From NCBI RefSeq assembly GCF_039542305.1, contig NZ_BAABHW010000001.1:558001-622000 (forward strand): 64,000 nt of DNA, given 5' to 3'. Source of the stretch: Roseibacterium beibuensis. Lineage in GTDB: Bacteria > Pseudomonadota > Alphaproteobacteria > Rhodobacterales > Rhodobacteraceae. The notes beneath the pieces are model-generated. The model was not told where the DNA came from. It was given only the letters and a program-made list of their open reading frames with translations, and did no database searches. Positions 24,357 to 33,532 of this stretch are shown one piece after another. Position numbers and translations under genes: made by a program. Position 1 is the first letter of the stretch. The number at the start of each line of letters is the position of its first letter.

Positions 24357-24947
24357 ATGCTGAGAACCGTGATCGCCGCGGCCATGATCGCCGTCGCGCC
24401 ACTCGCCACAGCTGCGCAGACCCTGAACGGGGATGGCCTGCACGAGGCGGAGTGGTTGCACGAAACCTTCCGCGACCTGCGCGAGGATCTTGGAGACGCC
24501 AATGCCGAGGGCAAGCGTTTCGCCGTCATCATCGAGCAGCGGGGCTGCATCTACTGCACGCGCATGCACGAAGAGGTCTTCGTCGTTCCCGAGATCGAGG
24601 AGATGCTGTCGGAGGAGTTCTTCTTCGTCCGGCTGAACATGCATGGCGCGACCGAGGTGACCGACTTTGACGGCGAAGTCATGTCGGAAAGCGATATCGC
24701 CCGGCGCTGGCGCAACATGTTCACGCCGACGATTCTCTTCTTCGATTCGGAGGTGCCCGATGGCCTGAGCGGCGCCGAGGCCGCGGTCGTCACCATGCCC
24801 GGAGCGTTCGGCGCGCCCACCATGTACGACCTGCTCAACTGGATCCTTGCCGAGGGCTATGACGGCGAGGAAGATTTCCAACGTTATCATGCGAGAATGT
24901 TCAACGAACGGGCTGCTTCGGGCCAGCGGATCGGCGCGGATGACTGA
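24357..24947 (+). CDS. soxW: Periplasmic thioredoxin SoxW
   Basis: A 196-residue secreted thioredoxin with signal peptide (about residues 1-20, AATA-type site) and the redox motif GCIYCTRMHEEVF. The region MFTPTILFFDSE holds the cis-proline. SoxW receives electrons from SoxV and reduces Sox carrier disulfides. GGAGGAG stands eight bases before the ATG. The operon then pauses: a 115-base gap with a candidate operator precedes soxX. Confidence 0.92.
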   Translation: MLRTVIAAAMIAVAPLATAAQTLNGDGLHEAEWLHETFRDLREDLGDANAEGKRFAVIIEQRGCIYCTRMHEEVFVVPEIEEMLSEEFFFVRLNMHGATEVTDFDGEVMSESDIARRWRNMFTPTILFFDSEVPDGLSGAEAAVVTMPGAFGAPTMYDLLNWILAEGYDGEEDFQRYHARMFNERAASGQRIGADD

Positions 24948-24974
24948 GTGTCAAACGGGTCTCGCGGGAGTTGT

Positions 24975-24990
24975 ATTCAAAAAACCAAAT
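24975..24990. promoter_or_regulatory. Candidate SoxR operator between soxW and soxX
   Basis: ATTC-AAAAAACC-AAAT differs by one base from ATTC-N8-GAAT. It lies 72 bases before the soxX start in the soxW-soxX gap. In related organisms SoxR binds both the soxS-soxV and soxW-soxX gaps, so this position fits. Confidence 0.5.
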
Positions 24991-25062
24991 GTGTTGTTGC
25001 AATCATAACGGGAGTTCGTCTACGGTCGTATGCAGGGCGGAACGACCGTCTAGGGAGGAAAA

Positions 25063-25539
25063 ATGACGCGCAAACTGCTTTTCGCAGCCTTTTTCAGTGT
25101 GGCTGCAACGGGGCTGCATGCCGACGTGATTGCACCGGATGATGTGGCTGCCAATGAATATGGCGAGGTTGAAGTCTCTCTCACGGGTGTGTCGGGTGAT
25201 CCGGCCCGTGGGGAAGAGGTGATGACCAATCGGGGCTTGGGCAATTGCATTGCCTGCCACCAGGTCACCGCGCTGGATGATTACCCGTTTCATGGGGAGG
25301 TTGGGCCGACGCTTGATGGCGCGGCAGATCGCTGGACCGAAGCCGCGCTTCGCGGAATGCTGGTGAACGCGGACAACATTTTCCCGGATTCGGCGATGCC
25401 TTCGTTTTACCGGGTCAGCGGGTTCGTTCGCCCCGGGAACGGCTACACCGGCCGCGCTGCCGAAGGCCCGCTCGAGCCGATCCTGTCGGCGCAGCAGGTC
25501 GAGGACGTGGTCGCATATCTGTTGACGCTCACCGAGTAA
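25063..25539 (+). CDS. soxX: Sulfur-oxidizing c-type cytochrome SoxX
   Basis: A 158-residue monohaem cytochrome c with a signal peptide (about 1-20, LHA cleavage). The haem motif is NCIACH (Cys62, Cys65, His66) and the distal Met lies in PDSAMPSFYRVSGF. SoxX pairs with SoxA to attach thiosulfate to the SoxY carrier cysteine. It is the first gene of the structural sox operon, preceded by a candidate SoxR site and a GGGAGGA. Confidence 0.95.
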   Translation: MTRKLLFAAFFSVAATGLHADVIAPDDVAANEYGEVEVSLTGVSGDPARGEEVMTNRGLGNCIACHQVTALDDYPFHGEVGPTLDGAADRWTEAALRGMLVNADNIFPDSAMPSFYRVSGFVRPGNGYTGRAAEGPLEPILSAQQVEDVVAYLLTLTE

Positions 25540-25568
25540 GGTCGGGCCGAGAAAGGAGAACCGAGACT

Positions 25569-25991
25569 ATGGAAATGAACCGCAGGCAGTTCGTTGGCAC
25601 CGGCGTTGGCGCCGCAGCCGCGATCACGCTCTTGCCGAGCGTCGCCACCGCCCAGGATGTCGATGCGGCGATCAACGCCTTCACCGGCGGGGCCGACACC
25701 AGCCCGGACGGGATCACCCTGATCGCCCCCGAGATCGCCGAAAACGGCAATACCGTGCCGATCGAGGTCGACGCCCCCGGCGCCGAGGCGATCATTCTTC
25801 TGGCCGCCGGCAACCCCAGCCCGGACGTCGCCACCTTCAACTTTGGCCCCGCAGCCGGTGCTCAGGCCGCGTCGACCCGTATCCGCCTTGCCGGTGAGCA
25901 GGACGTGATCGCGATCGCTCGCATGCCAGATGGCACCTTTCTTCGGGCCCAGCAGGAAGTGAAAGTCACCATCGGCGGCTGCGGCGGCTGA
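25569..25991 (+). CDS. soxY: Thiosulfate oxidation carrier protein SoxY
   Basis: A 140-residue SoxY, the periplasmic sulfur carrier. The N-terminus has a twin-arginine signal (NRRQFVGTG) followed by hydrophobic residues and an AQD cleavage region. The C-terminus ends VTIGGCGG, with the carrier cysteine on the swinging GGCGG arm, intact here. It is exported folded with SoxZ, which has no signal of its own and is encoded next. Confidence 0.97.
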   Translation: MEMNRRQFVGTGVGAAAAITLLPSVATAQDVDAAINAFTGGADTSPDGITLIAPEIAENGNTVPIEVDAPGAEAIILLAAGNPSPDVATFNFGPAAGAQAASTRIRLAGEQDVIAIARMPDGTFLRAQQEVKVTIGGCGG

Positions 25992-26015
25992 GGACAGACA
26001 TAAGGAACACGAGAA

Positions 26016-26345
26016 ATGGCAGACAATGTTACCCCCCGTGTGCGTGTCCCGCGTGAGGCTTCGGCCGGCGACGTGGTGTCGATCCGCACCCTTATCAGCC
26101 ACCCGATGGAAAGCGGCCAGCGTCGAGACGGCGATGGCAACGTCATCCCGCGCTCGATCATCAACCGCTTCACCTGCGACTTCAACGGCGAGAACGTCAT
26201 CGACGTGACCATCGAGCCCGCGGTGTCGACGAACCCTTACTTCCAGTTTTCGGCGGTGGTGAACGAGACGGGCACGTTCAACTTCACCTGGTACGATGAC
26301 GACGGGTCCGTCTACGAGGAAACCGCCGACATCACGGTCGCCTGA
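26016..26345 (+). CDS. soxZ: Thiosulfate oxidation carrier complex protein SoxZ
   Basis: A 109-residue SoxZ with an all-beta, immunoglobulin-like sequence (RVRVPREASAGDVVSIRTLI, HPMESGQRRD, VSTNPYFQFSAVVNETG). It has no signal peptide and should travel through the Tat system bound to SoxY. Length and position between soxY and soxA are typical. Confidence 0.97.
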   Translation: MADNVTPRVRVPREASAGDVVSIRTLISHPMESGQRRDGDGNVIPRSIINRFTCDFNGENVIDVTIEPAVSTNPYFQFSAVVNETGTFNFTWYDDDGSVYEETADITVA

Positions 26346-26381
26346 TAGGTGCCGGTCATCGCAGGGAGGAGGCGAACGACC

Positions 26382-27245
26382 ATGAACAAGATGCAAAAAG
26401 CACTCGCGCTCGGCAGCGTGGCGGCCATGGCCCTGATGGGCACCGCGGCGACGCTGTCGGCCGACGAGGACGCGGACCTGGTCATCAATGGCGACTTGGA
26501 GATGATCGTGCGCACCGAAGCGCCCGATCACCTCGATGGCCATCTCGACATGATCTACTCGGGCTGGACCTTCCGGTCGGACGAGACCCAGGCCATGCAG
26601 ATGGATGATTTCGACAACCCCGCCATGCTCTTCGTCGAGCAGGGGATCGAAATCTTCAACACGGCCATGGGCACCGAGGGCAATAGCTGCGCGACCTGTC
26701 ACGAGACCCCGGAAAACCTGTCCGAGGTGCGTGCCGTCTATCCCCAGTGGGATGAGGAGCGTGGCGAGGTCCAGACGATCACCATGCAGATCAACGAGTG
26801 TGTGACCGAACGGATGGGGGCCGAAGCGCTTGGCTGGTCCAGCCGTGACATGGTCAACCTCGAAGCGCTGATCGCGTCCGTCGGACGTGGCAATGTCGTC
26901 AACGTGGCGATCGATGGCCCGGCCCGGGAAACCTGGGAAATGGGTCGTGAGATCTACTACACCGAGTACGGTATCCTCGAGATGAGCTGCGCCACCTGCC
27001 ATGAGCAGAACTATGGCAACTACATCCGCGCAGACCATCTCAGCCAGGGTCAGATCAACGGGTTCCCGACCTACCGTTTGAAGAACGCCCGCCTGAACTC
27101 GACGCATTCGCGCTTCCGCGGCTGCATCCGGGACACGCGTGCGGAAACCTTCGCGGAAGGCAGCCCCGAGTTCATCGCCCTCGAGCTGTATGTCGCCTCG
27201 CGTGGCAACGGCCTGACGGTCGAAGGCCCCTCGGTCCGCAACTAA
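26382..27245 (+). CDS. soxA: Sulfur-oxidizing dihaem cytochrome SoxA
   Basis: A 287-residue SoxA with signal peptide (about 1-26). Two haem motifs, both SCATCH, and a single cysteine in RFRGCIRDTRAE, which is the persulfide-forming haem ligand at the active site, are present. The two-haem form is the Paracoccus/Rhodovulum type. With SoxX it joins thiosulfate to SoxY. I start at ATG 26382 after GGGAGGAGG; an upstream in-frame start at 26349 would add eleven basic residues and is less likely. Confidence 0.95.
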   Translation: MNKMQKALALGSVAAMALMGTAATLSADEDADLVINGDLEMIVRTEAPDHLDGHLDMIYSGWTFRSDETQAMQMDDFDNPAMLFVEQGIEIFNTAMGTEGNSCATCHETPENLSEVRAVYPQWDEERGEVQTITMQINECVTERMGAEALGWSSRDMVNLEALIASVGRGNVVNVAIDGPARETWEMGREIYYTEYGILEMSCATCHEQNYGNYIRADHLSQGQINGFPTYRLKNARLNSTHSRFRGCIRDTRAETFAEGSPEFIALELYVASRGNGLTVEGPSVRN

Positions 27246-27258
27246 GACATCGACAAGT

Positions 27259-27284
27259 CCCGCCCCGGAGCGATCCGAGGCGGG
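27259..27284 (+). terminator. Hairpin in the soxA-soxB gap
   Basis: CCCGCCCCGG (27259-27268) pairs with CCGAGGCGGG (27275-27284) with a single mismatch and a six-base loop. No T tract follows, so it is more likely an attenuator or an mRNA stabiliser after soxA than a full terminator. A candidate SoxR box follows 16 bases later. Confidence 0.45.
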
Positions 27285-27300
27285 CCTTCCGCCCAAACAC

Positions 27301-27316
27301 ATTCAAAAACCTGAAT
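27301..27316. promoter_or_regulatory. Candidate SoxR operator upstream of soxB
   Basis: ATTC-AAAAACCT-GAAT is an exact match to the ATTC-N8-GAAT pattern of SqrR/BigR-type repressors. It starts 35 bases before the soxB ATG, after an intergenic hairpin. Together these suggest that soxBCDEF has its own SoxR-controlled promoter inside the cluster. Confidence 0.5.
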
Positions 27317-27335
27317 AAAACCAGAGGGTGAACCC

Positions 27336-29030
27336 ATGATCTCCCGTCGCCACTTCCTCCAGGCCGCGATGGCAACTTCTGCGCTTTACGGCGCTTCGGG
27401 CTTCGGCAACTGGGCCCGCCTGGCTGCTCAGCAGCAACTGACGCAGGACGACCTGATCGGTGGCGGCGGCTCGGGCAATGTCACCCTTGTCCACATCACC
27501 GACATTCACGCCCAGACCCAGCCGCTTTATTTCCGCGAGCCCGAGTTCAACCTCGGCGTCGGCGAGATGACCGGCCTGCCGCCCCATATCGTGGGCGCAG
27601 ATTTCCGCGCGATGTACGGGATCGAGCAGGGCAGCGCGATGGATTATGCGCTGACCTATGACGACTTCGTCTCGCTGGCCAATGCCTATGGCCGCATGGG
27701 CGGCGTCGACCGCATCGCAACGGTCGTCAACGCGATCAAGGCGGATCGCCCCGAGGCGCTGGTTCTCGATGGCGGCGACACCTGGCACGGCTCGTTGCCC
27801 GCGTTGCGCACCGAGGGCATGGACATGGTGCAGATCATGAACGCGCTCGGCGTGGACGCGATGACCTCGCACTGGGAATTCACCCTCGGTTCGGCCCGCG
27901 TGAACGAGCTGATCGAGAACCACGTGAACCCGGCTTTCCTCGGCGCCAACATCTTCGACGCCGAATGGGACGAGCCGGTCTTCGACGATTATCGCATGTA
28001 CGAACGGGGCGGCACCAATATCGCCGTGATCGGGCAGGCTTTCCCTTATCTGCCGATTGCCAACCCTTCGTGGATGTTCCCCGAATACAGTTTCGGCCTG
28101 CGCCGCGAGCGGATCGCGGAAGTCGTGCAGCAGGTCCGTGCGCAGGGCGCCGAGGTCGTTGTCCTTCTCTCCCACAACGGCTTTGACGTCGATCGCAAGT
28201 TTGCCGAGGACATTCCCGGCATCGACGTGATCCTCACGGGCCACACGCATGACGCCCTGCCCGAACCGGTGCAGGTCGGAAACACGTTCCTCATCGCGTC
28301 GGGCAGCCACGGCAAGTTCGTCAGCCGGATCGATCTCGACGTGCGCGACGGCGCGATGCAGGGGATCGAACATCGCCTGATCCCGATCTTCTCGGACGTG
28401 ATCACCCCGGACCCCGAGATGGCCGCGCTGGTCGCCGAGACCCGTGCGCCCTTCGAGGCCGAGATGTCGGAAGTGATCGGCCAGGCTGGATCGCTGCTCT
28501 ATCGCCGTGGCAACTTCAACGGCACCTGGGACGACGTGATCTGCAACGCGCTGATCTCGCAGCGCGATGCCCAGATCGCGCTGTCGCCGGGCTTCCGCTG
28601 GGGCGCAACGGTCGTGCCGGGTCAGAACATCACCCGCGAAGACATCTTCAACGCGACGGCCATGAGCTATCCGGCCGCCTATCGCAGCGAGATGACCGGC
28701 GAATTCCTCAAGCTGATCATGGAGGACGTGGCCGACAACATCTTCAACCCCGACCCCTACTACCAGCAGGGCGGGGACATGGTGCGCGTCGGTGGCATGG
28801 GCTACCGCATCGACCCCGCGGCCGAGGCCGGTAACCGCGTCACCAACATGACCCTTCTGGAAACCGGGGAGCCGATCACCCCCGATCAGACCTACGTCGT
28901 CGCCGGCTGGGCCAGCGTCAACGAAGGCACCGAAGGCCCGCCGATCTGGGACGTGGTGGAGAACCACATCCGCGAACTCGGCACCGTGAATATCGAACCC
29001 AACAACAGCGTGGACGTGGTGGCGGGCTGA
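27336..29030 (+). CDS. soxB: Thiosulfohydrolase SoxB
   Basis: A 564-residue, manganese-dependent periplasmic hydrolase that releases sulfate from SoxY-bound thiosulfonate. It has a Tat signal (SRRHFLQAA). Metal-site stretches of the 5'-nucleotidase fold are visible: LVHITDIHAQ, ALVLDGGDTWHGS, MTSHWEF, VVLLSHNGFDVD and VILTGHTHDALP. The C-terminal 5'-nucleotidase domain follows from about residue 370. Length is typical. Confidence 0.97.
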   Translation: MISRRHFLQAAMATSALYGASGFGNWARLAAQQQLTQDDLIGGGGSGNVTLVHITDIHAQTQPLYFREPEFNLGVGEMTGLPPHIVGADFRAMYGIEQGSAMDYALTYDDFVSLANAYGRMGGVDRIATVVNAIKADRPEALVLDGGDTWHGSLPALRTEGMDMVQIMNALGVDAMTSHWEFTLGSARVNELIENHVNPAFLGANIFDAEWDEPVFDDYRMYERGGTNIAVIGQAFPYLPIANPSWMFPEYSFGLRRERIAEVVQQVRAQGAEVVVLLSHNGFDVDRKFAEDIPGIDVILTGHTHDALPEPVQVGNTFLIASGSHGKFVSRIDLDVRDGAMQGIEHRLIPIFSDVITPDPEMAALVAETRAPFEAEMSEVIGQAGSLLYRRGNFNGTWDDVICNALISQRDAQIALSPGFRWGATVVPGQNITREDIFNATAMSYPAAYRSEMTGEFLKLIMEDVADNIFNPDPYYQQGGDMVRVGGMGYRIDPAAEAGNRVTNMTLLETGEPITPDQTYVVAGWASVNEGTEGPPIWDVVENHIRELGTVNIEPNNSVDVVAG

Positions 29031-29063
29031 TCGCCCGGCCTGCCCCAAAGAAAAGGAGTAGTC

Positions 29064-30335
29064 ATGTCTGACGGGAAATCCTTCTCCCCCTCGCGCCGTA
29101 GCTTCCTGACCGCCTCGGCGGCAGCGGGCGGCGCATTGGCCAGCGGCAAGCTGGTGCATGCCCAGGCAGCACCGGACCCGGCCATCATCGACCCCCAGCC
29201 ATGGCGCCAGTATCTTGGCCCCGGCGTCGACAACGCCCCCTACGGCATGCCCTCGCCCTACGAGACCGAAGCGGTGCGCCGCACCGTGCCGTGGCTGACG
29301 GCTGACCAGGTCAGTTCGATCAACTTCACCCCGCTGCACGAGCTTGACGGGATCATCACGCCGAACGGCATCTGCTTCGAGCGCCACCATGGCGGCGCGG
29401 CCGAGATCGACCCGGCCGAGCATCGCCTGATGATCAACGGCCTCGTGGACACGCCGATGGTCTTCACGATGGAAGACATCATGCGCTTCCCGCGGGAAAA
29501 CCACGTCTATTTCCTGGAATGCGCGGCCAACACCGGCATGGAATGGGCGGGCGCGCAGCTGAACGGCTGCCAGTTCACCCATGGCATGATCCACAACGTG
29601 CAATACACCGGCGTGCCGCTGCGCCTGCTTCTGGAAGAGGCCGGCGTGCAGACGAATGGCCGCTGGCTGTTGGCCGAAGGGGCCGATGCCGCCGGCATGA
29701 CCCGCTCCATCCCGATGGAAAAGGCCCTCGACGATTGCCTGGTCGCCTTCAAGATGAACGGCGAAGCCCTCCGCGTCGAGCAGGGCTACCCGCTGCGCCT
29801 CGTGGTGCCGGGTTGGGAAGGCAACATGTGGATCAAGTGGCTGCGCCGCCTCGAAGTCGGGGACGAGCCCTGGCATCACCGCGAGGAGACGTCCAAGTAC
29901 ACCGACCTCCTGGAAGATGGCGATGCCCGCCGCTTCACCTGGGTCATGGACGCCAAGTCGGTCATCACCAACCCCAGCCCGCAAGCACCGATCACCCACG
30001 GCCCGGGCCCGATGGTCCTGACCGGCGTGGCATGGTCGGGCCGCGGCACCATCCCGCGCGTCGACGTCACGCTGGACGGCGGCCGCAACTGGCACCAGGC
30101 ACGCATGTCGGGCCCGTCGCTCGATAAGTCGATGCACCGCTTCTACTACGAGTTCGACTGGGATGGCTCCCCGCTGCTGTTGCAGTCGCGGGCGATCGAC
30201 TCCACCGGCTACGTGCAGCCCACGAAAGAGCAGCTGCGCGAATTCCGGGGCGAGAACTCGATCTACCACAACAACGGTATCCAGACCTGGTACGTCAACG
30301 AAAACGGCGAAGCCGAAAATGTCGAGGTCGGTTAA
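29064..30335 (+). CDS. soxC: Sulfur dehydrogenase molybdoprotein SoxC
   Basis: A 423-residue molybdenum protein of the sulfite oxidase family, with Tat signal (SRRSFLTASAAAGG). The Mo-ligand cysteine lies in VYFLECAANTGMEW, and the dimerisation domain fills the last third. With SoxD it oxidises the outer sulfur of SoxY-bound persulfide, which lets the cell oxidise thiosulfate to sulfate without storing sulfur. The soxD start follows within two bases. Confidence 0.96.
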   Translation: MSDGKSFSPSRRSFLTASAAAGGALASGKLVHAQAAPDPAIIDPQPWRQYLGPGVDNAPYGMPSPYETEAVRRTVPWLTADQVSSINFTPLHELDGIITPNGICFERHHGGAAEIDPAEHRLMINGLVDTPMVFTMEDIMRFPRENHVYFLECAANTGMEWAGAQLNGCQFTHGMIHNVQYTGVPLRLLLEEAGVQTNGRWLLAEGADAAGMTRSIPMEKALDDCLVAFKMNGEALRVEQGYPLRLVVPGWEGNMWIKWLRRLEVGDEPWHHREETSKYTDLLEDGDARRFTWVMDAKSVITNPSPQAPITHGPGPMVLTGVAWSGRGTIPRVDVTLDGGRNWHQARMSGPSLDKSMHRFYYEFDWDGSPLLLQSRAIDSTGYVQPTKEQLREFRGENSIYHNNGIQTWYVNENGEAENVEVG

Positions 30336-30336
30336 G

Positions 30337-31380
30337 ATGATGAAAACGCTTACGCTTTCAGCAGCGCTTCTGGCTGGCGCCGCCACCTTTGCCCTGGCGC
30401 AGGAAAACGCCGCTGCCTCCCGCGAGGGTGGCTTCGGCCTGGGCCGTCCCGCGCTGCCCGAAGAGGTCGCGGCCTGGGATTGGGACGTGCGCCCCGACGG
30501 TGTGGGTCTTCCCGTGGGCGAGGGGGACGTGTGGACCGGCGAAGAACTCTTCGTCGATTACTGCTCCGCCTGCCACGGTGACTTCGGCGAGGCCGTGGGC
30601 CGCTGGCCGGTCCTTGCCGGTGGCGCGGGAACGCTGACCTACGAGGATCCGACCAAGACCATCGGGTCCTACTGGCCCTACCTTTCGACCGTGGTCGATT
30701 ACGTCCATCGCGCGATGCCCTACGGCCAGGCCGAAAGCCTGTCGCCGGACGAAACCTACGCGATCGTGGCCTACCTGCTCTATCTCAACAACGTCGTGGA
30801 TGACGACTTTGTCCTGAACCAGGACACGTTCCACGATGTCGAGATGCCGAACGCCGACGGGTTCTTCATGGACGACCGCGACGAAACCGAAGTCGTGGCC
30901 TGGACGCGCGAGCCCTGCATGACCGACTGCACCGAAGGTGAAGTCGAGATCACGATGCGTGCGACGATCCTCGACGTGACCCCGGAAGAAGATGAGGAAG
31001 AAGCATCTGCCGAACCCGAGGTCGTGGAAGAAGCCGCGGCCGACACCGGCCCGAGCCCGGAACTGATTGCCGCCGGTGCTAGCATCTGGCGCCAGTGCCA
31101 GGCCTGCCACGAGGTTGGCGAGGGGGCGCGGAACCGCGTCGGGCCGGCTCTCAACGGGATCGTCGGTGCCGAGGCCGGGATGCGGGAGAATTTCCGGTAT
31201 TCGCCGGCGTTCCAGGAGGCGGCAGAGGAAGGTCTTGTCTGGACCGAGGAAAACCTGATCGCCTATCTGCATAATCCGCGTGGGTTCATGCCGCGCAGCC
31301 GGATGGTGTTCAACGGCATCGACGAAGACGAGGATATCCGGGCGGTTCTTGCCTACATCATGTCGGAAACTCCGCAGTAA
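30337..31380 (+). CDS. soxD: Dihaem cytochrome c subunit SoxD
   Basis: A 347-residue dihaem c-type cytochrome, the electron-accepting partner of SoxC. The signal peptide covers about residues 1-22. Haem motifs are YCSACHG (Cys76) and QCQACHE (Cys254), joined by an acidic, Ala/Glu-rich linker. I start at ATG 30337, one base after the soxC stop; an alternative ATG is three bases later. The long upstream frame is antisense noise of soxC. Confidence 0.95.
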   Translation: MMKTLTLSAALLAGAATFALAQENAAASREGGFGLGRPALPEEVAAWDWDVRPDGVGLPVGEGDVWTGEELFVDYCSACHGDFGEAVGRWPVLAGGAGTLTYEDPTKTIGSYWPYLSTVVDYVHRAMPYGQAESLSPDETYAIVAYLLYLNNVVDDDFVLNQDTFHDVEMPNADGFFMDDRDETEVVAWTREPCMTDCTEGEVEITMRATILDVTPEEDEEEASAEPEVVEEAAADTGPSPELIAAGASIWRQCQACHEVGEGARNRVGPALNGIVGAEAGMRENFRYSPAFQEAAEEGLVWTEENLIAYLHNPRGFMPRSRMVFNGIDEDEDIRAVLAYIMSETPQ

Positions 31381-31384
31381 CCTT

Positions 31385-32083
31385 ATGGGACAGCGCTTTC
31401 TAACCGCGATCGTCTTGATGACGGCCAGCACCGGGACCCCGGTGCTGGCCGAAGGCGACCCCGAGCGGGGTCGCGAGTTGTACCGCCCCTGCGCCGCCTG
31501 CCACATGATCGGCGATGGCGCCATCAACCGGATCGGCCCGCATCTCGATGGCATCGTCGGGCGCCCCGCGGCGGTGGCCATGGGCTACCGGTATTCCGAG
31601 GCCCTGATCGACGCGGCGTCCGAAGGCTTGGTCTGGACGGCTGACGCGCTTGACGATTTTCTTGCGGATCCGTCCGATTACGTGCCTGGCCTTCGCATGA
31701 TTTTCCGTGGCATCCAAGACGCACAGGACAGGGCAGACCTGGTTGCCTTCCTGCGTGAGGAGGGCGGCACCCCCGACCCCGTCTACGCGAATGCCACGGC
31801 CGTCCTGCTTGCCCCGTCTGACGAGGTGCTGCAGATCTTGCGGATGGAGGGCGACGCGTATTACGGCGAGTATCTTTCCAACGAGTGCACCACCTGTCAT
31901 CGTCCTCAGGGCGGGGATGATATTCCGTCGATCGCGGGCATGGCCCCTGTCGATTTTATTGAGGGACTTGTTGCGTATCGCTCGGGAGAGCGCGAACATC
32001 AGGTGATGCAAACCATTACCGGCCGGTTGGGCGATGAGGAGATCGCCGCGCTGGCCGCATATTTCGAGACCGTCGGTCAATAG
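31385..32083 (+). CDS. soxE: Dihaem cytochrome c SoxE
   Basis: A 232-residue secreted cytochrome with signal peptide (about 1-22, VLAEG) and two haem motifs, CAACH (Cys36) and CTTCH (Cys168). SoxE is the cytochrome subunit that works with the SoxF flavoprotein as a sulfide dehydrogenase-like complex. It starts four bases after the soxD stop with almost no ribosome binding site, suggesting coupled translation. Confidence 0.9.
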   Translation: MGQRFLTAIVLMTASTGTPVLAEGDPERGRELYRPCAACHMIGDGAINRIGPHLDGIVGRPAAVAMGYRYSEALIDAASEGLVWTADALDDFLADPSDYVPGLRMIFRGIQDAQDRADLVAFLREEGGTPDPVYANATAVLLAPSDEVLQILRMEGDAYYGEYLSNECTTCHRPQGGDDIPSIAGMAPVDFIEGLVAYRSGEREHQVMQTITGRLGDEEIAALAAYFETVGQ

Positions 32084-32200
32084 GCCAAGGTCGCGTAGGT
32101 ATCCCGGGTGAGGAGACCCGGTGTATCCGGAAGGGGAGATCCGGAATTTTCTGGCTCCGGCAGAGCGAACGGACCGGGGTGGCAAAGGGAGGAGACCCAA

Positions 32201-33463
32201 ATGACCATCAATAGACGTGTATTCATGGGAACGACCGCCGCAGTGGCGGCGTCGCTCAGTGCGCCGATGATCGCCCGAGCGCAAACGGCGCCACGTGTCG
32301 TCGTCGTCGGGGGCGGTGCAGGCGGGGCGACGGCCGCGCGCTATATCGCCAACGGATCGCAGGGCGCGATCGACGTGACGCTGGTGGAACCCACCCGCGC
32401 CTACTACACCTGCTTTTTCTCGAATCTCTATCTTGGCGGGTTCCGCGAGTTCGACAGCCTCGGCCACACCTATGGCGGGATCGCCTCGGGCGGGGTGAAC
32501 GTCGTTCATGACTGGGCCACCGGTGTCGACCGCGAGGCGCAGACCGTGACGCTGGCTGGCGGGGACGTGTTGCCCTATGACCGGCTGGTGCTCAGCCCCG
32601 GCATCGACTTTGTCGAAGACAGCGTGCCGGGCTGGTCCACGGCGGCGCAGAACGTCATGCCCCATGCCTACAAGGGCGGCAGCCAGACCGAGCTTCTGAA
32701 GAACCAGATCATGAACATGCGCGAAGGCGGCGTCTTCGCCATGGTCGCCCCGCCCAACCCGTATCGCTGCCCGCCGGGGCCGTACGAGCGGATCTCGATG
32801 GTGGCGCATCTGTTGTCCGAGGTGAACCCGACCGCGACGATCCTTGTGGCCGACCCGAAGGAGAGCTTCTCCAAGCAGGGCCTCTTCGAGGATGGATGGG
32901 AACGCCATTACCCCGGCATGATCCAGCGCATCGGTCCGGATTTCGGCGGCGGCAACGTCACCGTGGACCCGTCGGCCATGACCATCAGCATCGATGGCCA
33001 GGTCGAGCAGGTCGATGTCTGCAATGTCATCCCGGCGCAGCGTGCCGGGGGCATCGTCTTTGCCGCCGGCATCAACGATGGCAACTGGGCGCCGGTCTCG
33101 GCCTATGACCTGTCCAGCCGGATCGACCCGAACATCCATGTTCTGGGCGACGCGGCGGCACAGGGCGCGATGCCGAAGTCGGGCTTCTCGGCCAACAGCC
33201 AGGCCAAGGTGGCGGCCAATGCCATTGTCGCCGCGCTGACCGATGGCCGGGCCTTCCCGCCGCGCTTCGCCAACACCTGCTGGTCGCTCATCGCCACCGA
33301 TGACGGCGTCAAGGTGGGCGCGACCTACGAGGCGACGGACGAGGGCATCGCCAGCGTCGACAGCTTCATCAGCCAGGTGGACGAGACGCCCGAAACGCGG
33401 GCCGAAACCTACCGCGAAAGCCTTGGCTGGTATGACGCCATCACCGAAGACATGTTCGGCTGA
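32201..33463 (+). CDS. soxF: Sulfide dehydrogenase flavoprotein SoxF
   Basis: A 420-residue FAD protein of the flavocytochrome c sulfide dehydrogenase (FccB) type. It has a Tat-like signal (NRRVFMGTTAAVAAS) and the FAD motif VVVVGGGAGGATAA. Cysteines in YYTCFFSN, NPYRCPPG and FANTCWS match those for covalent FAD and the redox disulfide. GGAGGAG precedes the ATG. The 117-base gap before it carries the hairpin CCGGGT/ACCCGG (32104-32121). A strong terminator follows. Confidence 0.93.
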   Translation: MTINRRVFMGTTAAVAASLSAPMIARAQTAPRVVVVGGGAGGATAARYIANGSQGAIDVTLVEPTRAYYTCFFSNLYLGGFREFDSLGHTYGGIASGGVNVVHDWATGVDREAQTVTLAGGDVLPYDRLVLSPGIDFVEDSVPGWSTAAQNVMPHAYKGGSQTELLKNQIMNMREGGVFAMVAPPNPYRCPPGPYERISMVAHLLSEVNPTATILVADPKESFSKQGLFEDGWERHYPGMIQRIGPDFGGGNVTVDPSAMTISIDGQVEQVDVCNVIPAQRAGGIVFAAGINDGNWAPVSAYDLSSRIDPNIHVLGDAAAQGAMPKSGFSANSQAKVAANAIVAALTDGRAFPPRFANTCWSLIATDDGVKVGATYEATDEGIASVDSFISQVDETPETRAETYRESLGWYDAITEDMFG

Positions 33464-33478
33464 TGTGATACCTTTTTT

Positions 33479-33512
33479 CCGGGCGGCGGGATGCGCCCGC
33501 CGTCCGGGTTTT
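33479..33512 (+). terminator. Intrinsic terminator after soxF
   Basis: CGGCGGG (33484-33490) pairs with CCCGCCG (33496-33502) around ATGCG, extended outward by CCGG/CCGG, and a GTTTT tract follows. It should end the main sox transcript before the DUF302 gene. Confidence 0.7.
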
Positions 33513-33532
33513 CTGACCTGGGGACGTCACCT

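Noticed and set aside
25443..27302. A 619-residue open frame on the minus strand
   Set aside because: It is antisense to soxY, soxZ and soxA and has no protein character.
27303..30386. A 1027-residue open frame on the minus strand
   Set aside because: It is the antisense of soxB and soxC, whose motifs are unmistakable.
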